Notes: a model not told the origin generated them from the sequence alone. A DNA stretch of 55,067 bases from Scytonema sp. UIC 10036 (GCF_009725235.1 NZ_WJFC01000082.1:1-55067); one strand, 5' to 3'. Shown: positions 37,783 through 47,043, counted from the first letter of the stretch. A program made the numbers and translations.

Positions 37783-39093
37783 ATGTTGTACCGCAAGCCT
37801 CTTAGTAAACTGCGAAACTTGTTACGAAAACAAGGTTTTTTGCCTACAGGAGTTTTTCTGACACTTTTATTGAGTATTATATTATACACTTTGGTGGCAT
37901 TCTCGCAGCAACCAGTTGTCTTGAATATGTTGATTGCTGCTCCTGATGCTCCACCTTGGAAACAGTTTTTAATTAAAAACTTTGAAGCTAAAAATCCAGG
38001 TATTCGGATTAACCTTGTTGAAGGACCGAATGCTACCAATTTGTTGGAAGACTTGTATACTTCTGCTTTTATCCTGGGTGAGTCTCCGTATGACTTGATT
38101 TATATGGATACTATCTGGGCACCTAAGTTTGCCGCCGCTAACTGGTTGTTACCTTTAGACGATCGCATTTCCAAGGAAGAGTTAGCAGCGTTTTCACCAA
38201 AGGATATAGAATCGGGACGCTATCAAGACAAGTTATACAGGATTCCCGTGCGTTCTGATGCAGGAGTGCTCTACTATCGAGAAGACTTGCTCAAAGAAGC
38301 AGGATTTAAACCCCCTGAAACCTTTGAGGACTTAATACGAATTTCCCAAACCTTGCAGAAACAAGACAAGGTAAAGTGGGGTTATGTTTGGCAAGGTCGC
38401 CAGTATGAAGGATTGGTGGCAATGTTTGTGGAAGTTCTCGAAGGTGCTGGTGGCTTCTGGATTAATTCTGATACGGGTGAGGTGGGACTGGATCGACCGG
38501 AAACTCTCAGAGCGATCGAGTTTTTGCGTAGCACTGTGCGGGAAGGTATTTCCCCTCCTGGAGTGACGACTTATATCGAAGAAGATACCAGGCGGATGTT
38601 CCAAAGCGGTCAAGTGGCATTTCTACGAAGTTGGCCTTATGTTTGGACTTTAGCTAATAAAGAGGGTTCGCCAATCCGGGGCAAATTTGGCATGAAAACG
38701 ATGGTTCATGCACCTGGTAGCACTGGAGGGGCTTGTCTTGGGGGTTGGGGTTTAGGAATTGCGAAATCTTCCAGACACAAAGAAGAAGCTTGGAAAGCAA
38801 TTCAATATTTCACAAGTGAAGAAGCACAACGCCTAGTGACTCTGAGCGAAAGTTATGCGCCAAGCCGACGCGCATTATTTAAAGATCCGGAGATTGTAGC
38901 TAAATTTCCTCACTTTCCTCAGTTGCTGAAAGTTGTGGATAAGGCAGTCTTACGCCCACCAGTTGCTCAATATGCTCAGGCGTCAGATATTTTACAGCGC
39001 TACTTAAGTGCAACACTCAGTAATCGTATGACTCCAGAACGAGCAATGCAGGCTGCTGCTAGGGAAACACGCCAACTGCTAAGAATTGAATAA
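37783..39093 (+). CDS. Carbohydrate ABC transporter substrate-binding protein
   Basis: 436 residues with an uncleaved or cleaved membrane anchor at about 22-42 (VFLTLLLSIILYTLVAFSQQ). This is a family 1 extracellular solute-binding protein: WKQFLIKNFEAKNPGIRINL, YDLIYMDTIWAPKFAAANWL, DKLYRIPVRSDAGVLYYRED, and GGWGLGIAKSSRHKEEAWKA near the C-terminus. It captures a sugar or compatible solute (trehalose/maltose/glucosylglycerol-type are possible) in the periplasm for the two permeases that follow. First gene of the transporter cluster. Confidence 0.85.
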   Translation: MLYRKPLSKLRNLLRKQGFLPTGVFLTLLLSIILYTLVAFSQQPVVLNMLIAAPDAPPWKQFLIKNFEAKNPGIRINLVEGPNATNLLEDLYTSAFILGESPYDLIYMDTIWAPKFAAANWLLPLDDRISKEELAAFSPKDIESGRYQDKLYRIPVRSDAGVLYYREDLLKEAGFKPPETFEDLIRISQTLQKQDKVKWGYVWQGRQYEGLVAMFVEVLEGAGGFWINSDTGEVGLDRPETLRAIEFLRSTVREGISPPGVTTYIEEDTRRMFQSGQVAFLRSWPYVWTLANKEGSPIRGKFGMKTMVHAPGSTGGACLGGWGLGIAKSSRHKEEAWKAIQYFTSEEAQRLVTLSESYAPSRRALFKDPEIVAKFPHFPQLLKVVDKAVLRPPVAQYAQASDILQRYLSATLSNRMTPERAMQAAARETRQLLRIE

Positions 39094-39215
39094 AGTTAAT
39101 ACTGAAGACTATACCAAATTGAAAAAAAGAATGCGACAGATAGTTGGTTGAGGTTAAGTTGAGACACAGCTTACTCAATCCAAAATCTAAAATCTAAAAC
39201 CCAAAATGGTATTAT

Positions 39216-40121
39216 ATGAACTCGCAAACACTCCGAAGTCGGCAACAAAGAACAGCATGGGTTTTACTCACACCAGCATTGCTACTGCTGTTGTTTGTAT
39301 TTGCGTATCCGATCGCACGGGCATTTTGGTTAAGTGTATTTACTAGAAATTTGGGAACGGAGTTACAACCTGTATTCTCTGGTTTGGATAATTATGTACG
39401 GATGATGGGGGATGGTCGTTTTTGGCAGAGTCTTTGGACGACAACTGTGTTTACAACAGCATCCGTGGTTTCAGAGTTATTGCTGGGATTGGGAATTGCC
39501 TTAGTTCTCAATCAAGCGTTTTTTGGACGGGGAGTTGTGCGTACCATCGCAATTCTACCTTGGGCTTTGCCTACGGCTCTGATTGGTTTAGCTTGGGCTT
39601 GGATTTTTAACGACCAGTTTGGAGTTGTGAATGATATTCTGTGGCGATTGGGGTTGATAGAGACTGGTATTAACTGGTTGGGAGATCCAACGCTGGCCAT
39701 GATAGCAGTTATATTTGCTGATATTTGGAAAACGACACCTTTTATTAGTATTTTGCTGCTAGCTGGTTTGCAGTCAATTTCGCAGGATCTTTATGAAGCT
39801 CATTCCGTTGATGGTGCAACGCCATGGCAAAACTTTTATAAAATTACTCTGCCGTTGCTGTTACCGCAAATCCTAATTTCGGTGTTGTTTCGGTTTGCTC
39901 AAGCTTTTGGGATTTTCGACTTGATTGCTGTGATGACTGGAGGGGGACCTGGTGGTGCAACGGAAGTGGTGTCGCTGTATATCTATTCTACTGTGATGCG
40001 CTACTTGGATTTTGGATATGGGGCTGCTCTTGTGGTTGTAACGTTTTTAATACTTGTTGCAGCGGTGGCGATCGCTAGTTTCTTGCTTAACAAATCTCGT
40101 GCTGGTGGTTCGCAACTTTGA
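39216..40121 (+). CDS. Carbohydrate ABC transporter permease (MalF/UgpA type)
   Basis: 301 residues with six predicted membrane segments (WVLLTPALLLLLFVFAYPIA first). The EAA loop that docks on the ATPase is YEAHSVDGATPWQNFYKITL. The end of the preceding gene is 122 bp upstream, with a heptamer tract in between. Functions as half of the inner-membrane channel with the next gene. Confidence 0.9.
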   Translation: MNSQTLRSRQQRTAWVLLTPALLLLLFVFAYPIARAFWLSVFTRNLGTELQPVFSGLDNYVRMMGDGRFWQSLWTTTVFTTASVVSELLLGLGIALVLNQAFFGRGVVRTIAILPWALPTALIGLAWAWIFNDQFGVVNDILWRLGLIETGINWLGDPTLAMIAVIFADIWKTTPFISILLLAGLQSISQDLYEAHSVDGATPWQNFYKITLPLLLPQILISVLFRFAQAFGIFDLIAVMTGGGPGGATEVVSLYIYSTVMRYLDFGYGAALVVVTFLILVAAVAIASFLLNKSRAGGSQL

Positions 40122-40252
40122 ATTTGAGGGATTTTTTAAAACCGCAGAGGCGCAGAGGGCGCAGAGGAAGAGAAAGAGAGAAGAAATTTAATCGTTGGTT
40201 TACCCGTGAGAGTTTATGTGGCGAATTACTAGATATATGGAGTTATAAACTC

Positions 40253-41137
40253 ATGACTGCAATTCGAGAAACAATTCCACCAAGAACTTCAAAGCCACCT
40301 AAAAAGGCAATTCCTTGGAAAAAATTCTTGCTACCAATAGCAATTGCACTCGTGGTTTTGTTCAGTCTAGCACCAGCCTTTTGGCAACTGCTGACGTCTT
40401 TTAAGGTGAATGAGGATATTGCTGCTATTCCCACTGTCTATGTTCCGACGCGATACACTCTTGCTCACTACATTGAGCTATTTGTCCGCCGTCCATTTTG
40501 GCGTTATATCTTCAACAGTGCTTTCGTTTCTGTGACATCTACAGCTCTTTCTTTAGCGATTGGAGCACCTGCAGCTTATGCTCTTGCACGGTTACGTCCT
40601 TGGGGTGAACGATTTATTCTTGCAGGTGTGCTTATTGTGACTTTATTTCCTGGAATTCTTCTATTTATAGGATTGTTAGAAATTATTCAAGCACTCAGGT
40701 GGGGTAACAATTATTTGGCGTTGATTATACCTTACACTGCTATCAATTTACCTCTGACAATTTTAGTTTTGAGAAGTTTTTTCCAGCAATTGCCCAAAGA
40801 TTTAGAAGATTCCGCTAGAGTTGATGGATACAATACTTTTCAATTGCTGTGGCAAATTGTACTCCCTATGACTCTTCCCGCCCTGGTAACGACTGGGATT
40901 CTTACTTTTATTTTTGCCTGGAATGAGTTTATTTTTACGCTCACGTTTATGACTCGTGAAGAGTTAAAGACAATTCCCGTGGCTGCAGCACAGTTAGGTG
41001 GTGCTTCAGTTTATGAAATTCCCTATGGTCCAATTGCAGCTGCAACTGTTGTGGGAACTTTGCCTTTAGTTTTACTTGTTTTGTTTTTCCAGCGTAGAAT
41101 TGTTCAAGGTCTGACTGCTGGTGCTGTTAAAGGATGA
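40253..41137 (+). CDS. Carbohydrate ABC transporter permease (MalG/UgpE type)
   Basis: 294 residues from ATG 40253 (MTAIRETIPPRTSKPPKKAI). The open frame begins at 40118, but that part is a translated dispersed repeat (CGCAGAGGCGCAGAGGGCGC). Membrane segments begin KFLLPIAIALVVLFSLAPAF; the EAA loop is LEDSARVDGYNTFQLLWQIV. It pairs with the MalF-type permease. The repeat in the spacer has probably lengthened the gap between permease genes. Confidence 0.9.
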   Translation: MTAIRETIPPRTSKPPKKAIPWKKFLLPIAIALVVLFSLAPAFWQLLTSFKVNEDIAAIPTVYVPTRYTLAHYIELFVRRPFWRYIFNSAFVSVTSTALSLAIGAPAAYALARLRPWGERFILAGVLIVTLFPGILLFIGLLEIIQALRWGNNYLALIIPYTAINLPLTILVLRSFFQQLPKDLEDSARVDGYNTFQLLWQIVLPMTLPALVTTGILTFIFAWNEFIFTLTFMTREELKTIPVAAAQLGGASVYEIPYGPIAAATVVGTLPLVLLVLFFQRRIVQGLTAGAVKG

Positions 41138-41139
41138 AT

Positions 41140-41216
41140 GGATTTTGGATTTGGGATTTTAGATTTGGGATTTTAGATTTGGGATTGATTAAGAATTTTG
41201 GATTTTGGATTGAAGA
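41140..41216. repeat. Heptamer tract (GGATTTT/GGGATTTTAGATTT)
   Basis: Tandem 7-bp units in the orientation GGATTTTGGAT...GATTTGGGATT. The opposite orientation flanks the next gene on its right (41852-41977). Confidence 0.75.
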
Positions 41217-41813
41217 ATGCCATACAGCCAATTTACTCTCAAAAAACTGGTAAAAGACTTTAATTTGAAAATTGAGGAAAACATTGTGCTTTTCCCAGAA
41301 ATTACACCAGTACCACCCTCAGATTTTCTCGTTCGGTTCCTAGATAAAACTGTACCTTTAGCTCTGGCAACAGACACAGAAAAATCTAGATCTGAAATGA
41401 TAATTTTTCCAGTACTATTGGAGGTAAAGGAGCAAAAGTGCAATGAGGTAGCGCTGTTTAGTGGCAACGATTTCACAGTCGATCCGAATCTTGGGCTAAA
41501 TGGTAATCCAGACTTTTTGATTAGTCTTGATAAAGAACAATATTTCATTTCAGCCCCGGTCATGACGATTGTTGAAGCAAAAAATAACAATCTGAATAGT
41601 GGATTGGGTCAGTGTGGTGCAGAAATGCTAGCTGCTAAAATTTTTAATGAAAATGAGGGTAAGGATGTATCTGCTATTCACGGGTGTGTTACGTCAGGGA
41701 CTGCTTGGAAGTTTTTGCGTTTGATTAACAACATTTTGTACATTGATAAGTTAGAGTTGTCGCTATTTCCATGCGATCGCTTACTAGGAATTTTTTTATC
41801 GATTCTACAATAA
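41217..41813 (+). CDS. PD-(D/E)XK-like protein of unknown function inserted in the ABC operon
   Basis: 198 residues: MPYSQFTLKKLVKDFNLKIE; the middle has GLNGNPDFLISLDKEQYF and then MTIVEAKNNNLNSGLGQCGA, a PD...(D/E)xK-like spacing with the catalytic-type triad D (PDF), E and K (VEAK), followed by EMLAAKIFN and VTSGTAWKFLRL. Such proteins are frequent in cyanobacteria and are typically annotated as hypothetical. A nuclease activity is plausible but unproven. It lies between permease and ATPase genes of a transporter, bracketed by inverted heptamer tracts, so it looks like a cassette. Confidence 0.7.
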   Translation: MPYSQFTLKKLVKDFNLKIEENIVLFPEITPVPPSDFLVRFLDKTVPLALATDTEKSRSEMIIFPVLLEVKEQKCNEVALFSGNDFTVDPNLGLNGNPDFLISLDKEQYFISAPVMTIVEAKNNNLNSGLGQCGAEMLAAKIFNENEGKDVSAIHGCVTSGTAWKFLRLINNILYIDKLELSLFPCDRLLGIFLSILQ

Positions 41814-41851
41814 ACTTTCTTTGAAAATAGGCGATCGCATCCCCAATCGCC

Positions 41852-41977
41852 AATCTAAAATCAAAAATTCTTAATCAATCTAAAATCCAAAATCCTTAAT
41901 CAATCCCAAATCCAAAATCTAAAATCCAAAATCCTTAATCAATCCCAAATCCAAAATCTAAAATCTAAAATCGAAAA
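41852..41977. repeat. Heptamer tract, inverted relative to 41140-41216
   Basis: Tandem AATCTAAAATC/AATCCAAAATCC/CAATCCCAAATCC units directly before the ATPase gene. It contains two near-identical longer sub-units (CTTAATCAATCCCAAATCCA). Confidence 0.8.
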
Positions 41978-43069
41978 ATGGCTAAACTCGTACTAAAAAA
42001 CCTAAATAAAACCTACACCTCCAAAGTTGTTCCGGTAAAAGATATTAGCTTAACCGTAAATGATGGAGAGTTTCTCACTTTACTAGGTCCTTCTGGTTGT
42101 GGAAAGTCTACCACATTGCGAATGATTGCAGGGCTTGAAGAACCGACTCGCGGTCAAATTACAATTGGAGACGCGGATGTCACATACAAACGACCAGCCG
42201 ATCGCAATATCGCAATGGTGTTCCAAAGTTATGCACTTTATCCCCACATGACAGTGTACGACAACCTGGCTTCTGGTCTCAAACTACACCGCACTCCACC
42301 TACAGAGATTAAAAGCCGAATAGCAGACGTTGCCAATATTTTAGGATTAGAAGAATTATTGAACCGCAAGCCCGGTCAACTGTCCGGGGGACAACGACAG
42401 CGAGTAGCGGTAGGGCGAGCGCTTGTGCGTCGTGCCAATGTATACTTGTTGGATGAACCATTAAGTAACTTAGATGCACTGTTGCGCGAACGAGTGCGTG
42501 CAGATATCAAGCAACTATTTGCTGCTCAAAATGTTCCGGTTGTCTATGTTACCCACGACCAGACAGAAGCGATGACACTTTCTACCAAAGTGGCTTTGCT
42601 CAATGATGGTTATGTCCAACAACTTGACTCACCCGATCTCATTTACAACCATCCAGCCAATTTATTCGTTGCTGGATTTGTTGGGAGTCCTCAAATGAAT
42701 TTACTGACTTTGCCTTGTAAAGGGCGACACGCAATGCTGGGGAATTTCCAGATAGCTCTCCCAGATTTACCAACTGTTCCACCTGAAATTGTCTTGGGAA
42801 TTCGTCCGGAAAACGTTCGGATTCCAGAAGCAAATGATACACAAACGATTAAAGGGCGAGTGTATCTAGTAGAAAACTTGGGTATGCACTATTTGGTCAG
42901 CGTGAGGATTGAAGGATCGCAGACGACAGTACGTGCATTGCTACCAACAGACCAAAGTTGGAGTGGTGAGGATATTACCTTAGCATTGTCTCCCCAACAT
43001 ATTCACTGGTTTGATGTTCGATCTGGGGATGCTCTTATCAGGCGACAAATGTCGAGTGTTGGAGCGTAG
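41978..43069 (+). CDS. Carbohydrate ABC transporter ATP-binding protein (MalK/UgpC type)
   Basis: 363 residues. Walker A LGPSGCGKSTTLRM, Q-loop VFQSYALYPHMTV, signature LSGGQRQRVAVGRALV, Walker B VYLLDEPLSNLD and switch His VTHDQTEAM are all intact. The C-terminal about 120 residues form the TOBE/MalK regulatory domain (LGIRPENVRIPE). It energises the two permeases upstream, separated from them by the inserted PD-(D/E)XK-like gene and repeats. Confidence 0.95.
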   Translation: MAKLVLKNLNKTYTSKVVPVKDISLTVNDGEFLTLLGPSGCGKSTTLRMIAGLEEPTRGQITIGDADVTYKRPADRNIAMVFQSYALYPHMTVYDNLASGLKLHRTPPTEIKSRIADVANILGLEELLNRKPGQLSGGQRQRVAVGRALVRRANVYLLDEPLSNLDALLRERVRADIKQLFAAQNVPVVYVTHDQTEAMTLSTKVALLNDGYVQQLDSPDLIYNHPANLFVAGFVGSPQMNLLTLPCKGRHAMLGNFQIALPDLPTVPPEIVLGIRPENVRIPEANDTQTIKGRVYLVENLGMHYLVSVRIEGSQTTVRALLPTDQSWSGEDITLALSPQHIHWFDVRSGDALIRRQMSSVGA

Positions 43070-43159
43070 ATTTGGGATTGTATTGTTTGAGGTAATATCA
43101 AACCTGGCTCTGATTTGAGTAGAGACAAGACAATCGCCCTAAGATAACGTCAGTATTCC

Positions 43160-43501
43160 CTACTGTCTATCAACAACCAACCGACGACTTTGCAACCAAG
43201 GCAATCCCAAAATAACTTCTCTCAAGTCAGACCCAGCAACCACCTCAAGTGTATACTCCTGTGCATCTAATACTACCTTTCCCAAGTAAGTATTGAATAC
43301 AGTTTCACCCATAGCAGTTACAACATTTCTTGTTTCTACACGAGGCCACTCAAGAGCTTCCAAATCTTGCTCGTTGATTGCCAACCACTCTGTAGAACCT
43401 GTGTCAAGTAAAGCGGTTACTGAAAAACTCTCGCCACTGGCACTAATCAAATCAATTTCAAAGAATAACTGACCTATATCATCAAATTCTCCTTGGATCA
43501 T
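43160..43501 (-). CDS. Retropepsin-like aspartyl protease
   Basis: 113 residues: MIQGEFDDIGQLFFEIDLIS, then the active-site loop FSVTALLDTGSTEWLAIN (DTGS catalytic Asp) and the C-terminal flap-like strand VILGLPWLQSRRLVVDRQ. A single copy of the motif means it must act as a homodimer, as in retroviral-type clan AA peptidases. Its ATG overlaps the upstream stop as ATGA (43501-43498), so it is translationally coupled to the small conserved protein. Confidence 0.8.
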   Translation of the reverse strand: MIQGEFDDIGQLFFEIDLISASGESFSVTALLDTGSTEWLAINEQDLEALEWPRVETRNVVTAMGETVFNTYLGKVVLDAQEYTLEVVAGSDLREVILGLPWLQSRRLVVDRQ

Positions 43502-43815
43502 ATCCGTCCGCAGACTCCTGTCTCATTCAAACGGAAAGTTGCAAATTGACCTTGTGGGTATTTTTGCAGCGCTTGTTGTAAAGCACTCATACTATTTGGT
43601 GCGACGAAGTAGTCTCCACTATTTGGCTCGATTAAGATAAACCAATTGTAGTGGTCTTGAATGAGTTGGAGACGAAGTTGCTCAAAAATGATACGACCGC
43701 GTTGATGAAAAGCTTCCACCTCTGCTTGGCGTTTGGCTTTTTCTGTAGGTGAAATAGTACGTTCTGGAAATAATCTGCCTCTTCTAGGGCGATCGCTGTT
43801 ATGTAACTGTGTCAT
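43498..43815 (-). CDS. Small conserved protein coupled to the retropepsin gene
   Basis: 105 residues from ATG 43815, chosen by comparison with the paralogue at 29918. Shared motifs RRGRLFPERTISPTEKAKRQ, HYNWFILIEPNSGDYFVAP and FRLNETGVCGRI. It is soluble and charged. Because the pair (this gene plus protease stub) is repeated at 29918-30290, the two genes probably form a functional unit; whether this protein is substrate, inhibitor or adaptor is unknown. Confidence 0.7.
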   Translation of the reverse strand: MTQLHNSDRPRRGRLFPERTISPTEKAKRQAEVEAFHQRGRIIFEQLRLQLIQDHYNWFILIEPNSGDYFVAPNSMSALQQALQKYPQGQFATFRLNETGVCGRI

Positions 43816-43919
43816 TTTTGTCCTTTGCTGTATTTCGTTAGCTGGCAAGCTACTAATTATCGTAATCCACTTTTTCAGCAAACAGTACAAACGATGCAAC
43901 ATTGTGGAAAACTCGTATC

Positions 43920-44246
43920 ATGTCCATAGTAGAGCTTTACGATAAACACCAAGTGACTTCAGTATTAGCACAGGGGCTTGTGCGACAGGAGAGCATTCGG
44001 GCGTTGATGTCAGAAATGGTTAGTGATAAAGCAGCACAAACATGGCTGGAAGTATGGCGGGAAGTAGTAGAAAATCGTCCTGAGTTTCAAGTTTCCCTTA
44101 GTCTTTTAAATACTGCTGTCCGCTATCGAGAGACAAAAGGAGACAGGCGTACCTTGCTAGAACTTCCTATTGAAGAACGTAAGTTGTTACAAGAGGTGCT
44201 AGGAATCAAAGAATCTTCAGCTTTAGAGGAGCGAACAAAGAAATGA
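43920..44246 (+). CDS. Hypothetical helical protein
   Basis: 108 residues from ATG 43920 (MSIVELYDKHQVTSVLAQGL); an in-frame ATG at 43902 adds six residues. All-helical, acidic, with WLEVWREVVENRPEFQVSLS and ERKLLQEVLGI. No recognised domain. Divergent from the protease operon. Confidence 0.5.
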   Translation: MSIVELYDKHQVTSVLAQGLVRQESIRALMSEMVSDKAAQTWLEVWREVVENRPEFQVSLSLLNTAVRYRETKGDRRTLLELPIEERKLLQEVLGIKESSALEERTKK

Positions 44247-44281
44247 ATCCACAACAAATACGGGAGATTAAATCACAAATC

Positions 44282-44384
44282 ATATCATGTCCGGTAGCAT
44301 AACCATAATAAAAGTGTCTTAATTTCTTAGCGCCTTTGCGTCTTTGCGTGAGTTTTATTCAGGGTATATAAGCGGACATGATAT
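44282..44384. repeat. 103-bp segment with 12-bp inverted ends (ATATCATGTCCG)
   Basis: ATATCATGTCCG at 44282-44293 is matched by CGGACATGATAT at 44373-44384. The interior contains the common TTTGCGTCTTTGCGTG repeat. A further copy of CGGACATGATAT lies at 53417-53428. Possibly a mini-element. Confidence 0.5.
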
Positions 44385-44421
44385 CACAATCATCAGAAAT
44401 AGATTCGTATCCTTCACCCTT

Positions 44422-44736
44422 TCAAAAATGAGCGAACGTACAGGTGTTAGTGTATGGATAAATTAAAAGAGGAGAATCATTTACTGGACAATAAAGCCAT
44501 CCCGTGTTAACTACTTTTGTATAGTACTCAGCAGCGACAATGAGGTCAAAAGCAGCTGCAAGTGAAATACCGGGTGCGGTAGCAGTTCTTTCAGCATTTT
44601 TTAGAGCTTGCTCAACAAGAACTCTGGCTAATGCTTCTTCATGAGTATTGGGTTCAAAAGCTTTAGTTTCTGAAAGAAGCTTTTCTATCCAATCAACCTG
44701 AACTTCCAACTGCCGATCGCTGTCACTTGTACTCAA
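44422..44736 (-). CDS. Hypothetical protein, probably C-terminally truncated
   Basis: 104 residues: MSTSDSDRQLEVQVDWIEKL, a long helical region (EALARVLVEQALKNAERTAT), then VNTGWLYCPVNDSPLLIYPY and an end TNTCTFAHF. The YCP...NTCxFxH spacing looks like the start of a zinc-binding module cut short, so this may be the N-terminal remnant of a larger enzyme. Family not recognised. Confidence 0.4.
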   Translation of the reverse strand: MSTSDSDRQLEVQVDWIEKLLSETKAFEPNTHEEALARVLVEQALKNAERTATAPGISLAAAFDLIVAAEYYTKVVNTGWLYCPVNDSPLLIYPYTNTCTFAHF

Positions 44737-44914
44737 ATAATCTCCTACGAGAACTTTGTATCAATATAACCTAATAATACTTAGATTAATTATTATTTGG
44801 ATATGAATCGAATACAATTCCTGTAAATTAGCCATCTTAGTATGTCTCGATCCGATGCCAAGGCTTGTGAATGCAAATCGCGAGGCTTTACAGAGCGATC
44901 GCTAGTTGCACACT

Positions 44915-44966
44915 GGAGGCGGAGCCTCCCAATCAGGCATTCCCAGGCGGAGCCTGGGAACGAGGT
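44915..44966. repeat. Dispersed palindrome, copy 3
   Basis: GGAGGCGGAGCCTCC followed by GGCATTCCCAGGCGGAGCCT and GGGAACGAGGT. Same two-stem layout as 34162-34213. Confidence 0.75.
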
Positions 44967-45030
44967 GGGGGAGCCGATCCATTCCTCAAAGAAGTCGGGG
45001 ATCTATAGAGTGTGAAACTGATTGAATATT

Positions 45031-45318
45031 TTATTTTTCTTCCTGCTCTAGCAGCTTGGAAAGCCTGTCCTTGATATCTTGTACTTGCCGATCGCACTTT
45101 GGCAGTGTTAACAAACGAACTTCTATTTCCGCAATATTGTCAATTCGAGTGGTTTTCTCCCACATTCTCTTTTCTGTATCTGATTCGTGCTCGTAACGAA
45201 ATGTTACAGTATCATTGCTGACATCCATAATTTCTACATTCTTTAACCAGCCATTACTGCTCCTGACGAAAAGCCACACGTTAGGCGAGCCAATGAGTTC
45301 TTTGAGTTTACTCTCCAT
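45031..45318 (-). CDS. Small DUF6679-like protein
   Basis: 95 residues from ATG 45318 (MESKLKELIGSPNVWLFVRS). Beta-rich core NGWLKNVEIMDVSNDTVTFR and YEHESDTEKRMWEKTTRID, then a coiled helix at the C-terminus (QVQDIKDRLSKLLEQEE). It resembles the DUF6679 cyanobacterial family in its 'W...IxD...V(T)xRYE' pattern; the assignment is from memory. It is divergent from glgA across 240 bp. Confidence 0.55.
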   Translation of the reverse strand: MESKLKELIGSPNVWLFVRSSNGWLKNVEIMDVSNDTVTFRYEHESDTEKRMWEKTTRIDNIAEIEVRLLTLPKCDRQVQDIKDRLSKLLEQEEK

Positions 45319-45560
45319 ACCCATAATATTTAGAATCCCAATTTAAAAAATATTAACATACTCTGTCAATATAGCTTAAGACATATTCTTGCACGGGTTC
45401 TAAATATAGAGAAGGTCATTTTCACGGATAAACGGCACTTATCCAGTCACTCGGTAATTTTGTTCCTAATGAATAGGTAACTTACTTGCCAAGAGATACA
45501 TTTTTTCTGTAATTATGGAAAACATAATATAAAGTAAAATTTTATTAAGCGAGGATAGAC

Positions 45561-47039
45561 ATGTACATCGTTCACCTTGCCTCAGAATGCGCTCCTGTTA
45601 TTAAAGCTGGAGGCTTAGGCGATGTCGTTTATGGACTCAGCAGAGAATTGGAAATCCGGGGGCATTGCGTCGAACTTATCCTCCCGAAGTACGACTGTAT
45701 GCGCTACGACCACATATGGGGGTTACATGACGCTTACATGAACCTGTGGGTACCCTGGAATGGTGCGGCGATTCACTGTTCGGTCTACTGTGGGTGGGTA
45801 CACGGGCGAGTGTGTTTCTTTATCGAACCTCACTCACAGGATAATTTCTTTAATCGCGGCTGCTATTACGGTTGCGATGATGACACTACGCGATTTGCGT
45901 TCTTCAGCAAAGCCGCTTTGCAATTTTTGCAACAGAGCAACAAGCGACCTGATGTCATCCATTGCCATGATTGGCAAACAGGCTTAGTTCCAGTGATGCT
46001 CTATGAGATTTACCAATATCACGGGATGAGTCATCAACGGGTTTGCTACACCATTCACAACTTCAAGCATCAGGGCTTTGGTGGTGGTGAGATTCTACGA
46101 GCAACGGGTTTAAACCGAGCAGAACATTACTTCCATTACGATCGCCTGCGAGACAACTTCAACCCCTTTGCCATCAACTTTATGAAAGGGGGAATTGTTT
46201 ACTCCAACGCAGTCACGACCGTTTCACCCCACCATGCCTGGGAAGCTCGTTATACTCCCATTGGGTACGGACTAGGTCACACCTTGCACCTGCACCAAGG
46301 TAAATTTACTGGAGTTTTGAACGGCATTGATTACGATTTCTGGAATCCAGAAAAAGACCGTTACATACCCCATCACTTTAGTCAAGACAATTTTGAAGAG
46401 AAAGCGAAGAACAAAAAAGCTTTACGAGAACGGCTGCTATTGCAGGATGTCGATAAACCACTCATTGCTTACATTGGTCGTTTGGATGACCAAAAAGGCG
46501 TGCATCTTGTCCATCATGCAATGTACCACGCCATCCACAACGGAGCACAATTTGTGCTGTTAGGTTCGGCAACAGAGTCAAAGATTAATGCTCACTTCCA
46601 GCACGAAAAACGCTTCTTAAACGATAATCCTGATATTCATCTGGAACTTGGCTTTAACGAAGAATTATCCCACTTAATTTATGCAGGGGCTGATATGATT
46701 GTTGTTCCCAGCAATTATGAACCCTGTGGGTTAACTCAGATGATTGGTTTGAAGTACGGTACTGTGCCTATAGTTCGGGGAGTCGGTGGACTTGTCAACA
46801 CCGTGTTTGACCGAGATTACGATGAAAACAAGCCCCCAGAAGAGCGGAACGGTTACGTATTCTACCAGTCTGATTATCATGCCATTGAATCGGCAATGGA
46901 TCGCGCTCTGAAGTTGTGGTACAACGAGCCAGAGGAATTCCGCAAGCTTGCCCTCCAAGGGATGGAGTATGACTACTCTTGGAACAACCCAGGAGAAGAA
47001 TACGTGAAGATTTACGACCAAATTCGATATCAGTGGTAA
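45561..47039 (+). CDS. glgA: Glycogen synthase (GT5, ADP-glucose type)
   Basis: 492 residues preceded by GAGGATAG. The N-terminal KxGGL motif is in PVIKAGGLGDVVYGLSRELE (binds ADP-glucose). The C-terminal GT-B half has YIGRLDDQKGVHLV and the donor-site E of PSNYEPCGLTQMIGLKYGTV. It extends alpha-1,4-glucan from ADP-glucose. The sequence is closer in style to the second cyanobacterial GlgA isoform than to the housekeeping one (impression). Likely monocistronic, ending before a hairpin. Confidence 0.93.
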   Translation: MYIVHLASECAPVIKAGGLGDVVYGLSRELEIRGHCVELILPKYDCMRYDHIWGLHDAYMNLWVPWNGAAIHCSVYCGWVHGRVCFFIEPHSQDNFFNRGCYYGCDDDTTRFAFFSKAALQFLQQSNKRPDVIHCHDWQTGLVPVMLYEIYQYHGMSHQRVCYTIHNFKHQGFGGGEILRATGLNRAEHYFHYDRLRDNFNPFAINFMKGGIVYSNAVTTVSPHHAWEARYTPIGYGLGHTLHLHQGKFTGVLNGIDYDFWNPEKDRYIPHHFSQDNFEEKAKNKKALRERLLLQDVDKPLIAYIGRLDDQKGVHLVHHAMYHAIHNGAQFVLLGSATESKINAHFQHEKRFLNDNPDIHLELGFNEELSHLIYAGADMIVVPSNYEPCGLTQMIGLKYGTVPIVRGVGGLVNTVFDRDYDENKPPEERNGYVFYQSDYHAIESAMDRALKLWYNEPEEFRKLALQGMEYDYSWNNPGEEYVKIYDQIRYQW

Positions 47040-47043
47040 GTTT

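Noticed and set aside
40118..40252. N-terminal extension of the second permease
   Set aside because: Translation of a CGCAGAGG dispersed repeat, basic and not membrane-like; the internal ATG at 40253 gives the normal family start.
41852..41977. Regular repeats as a CRISPR array
   Set aside because: Units are 7-bp heptamers without unique spacers of constant length; no cas genes nearby.
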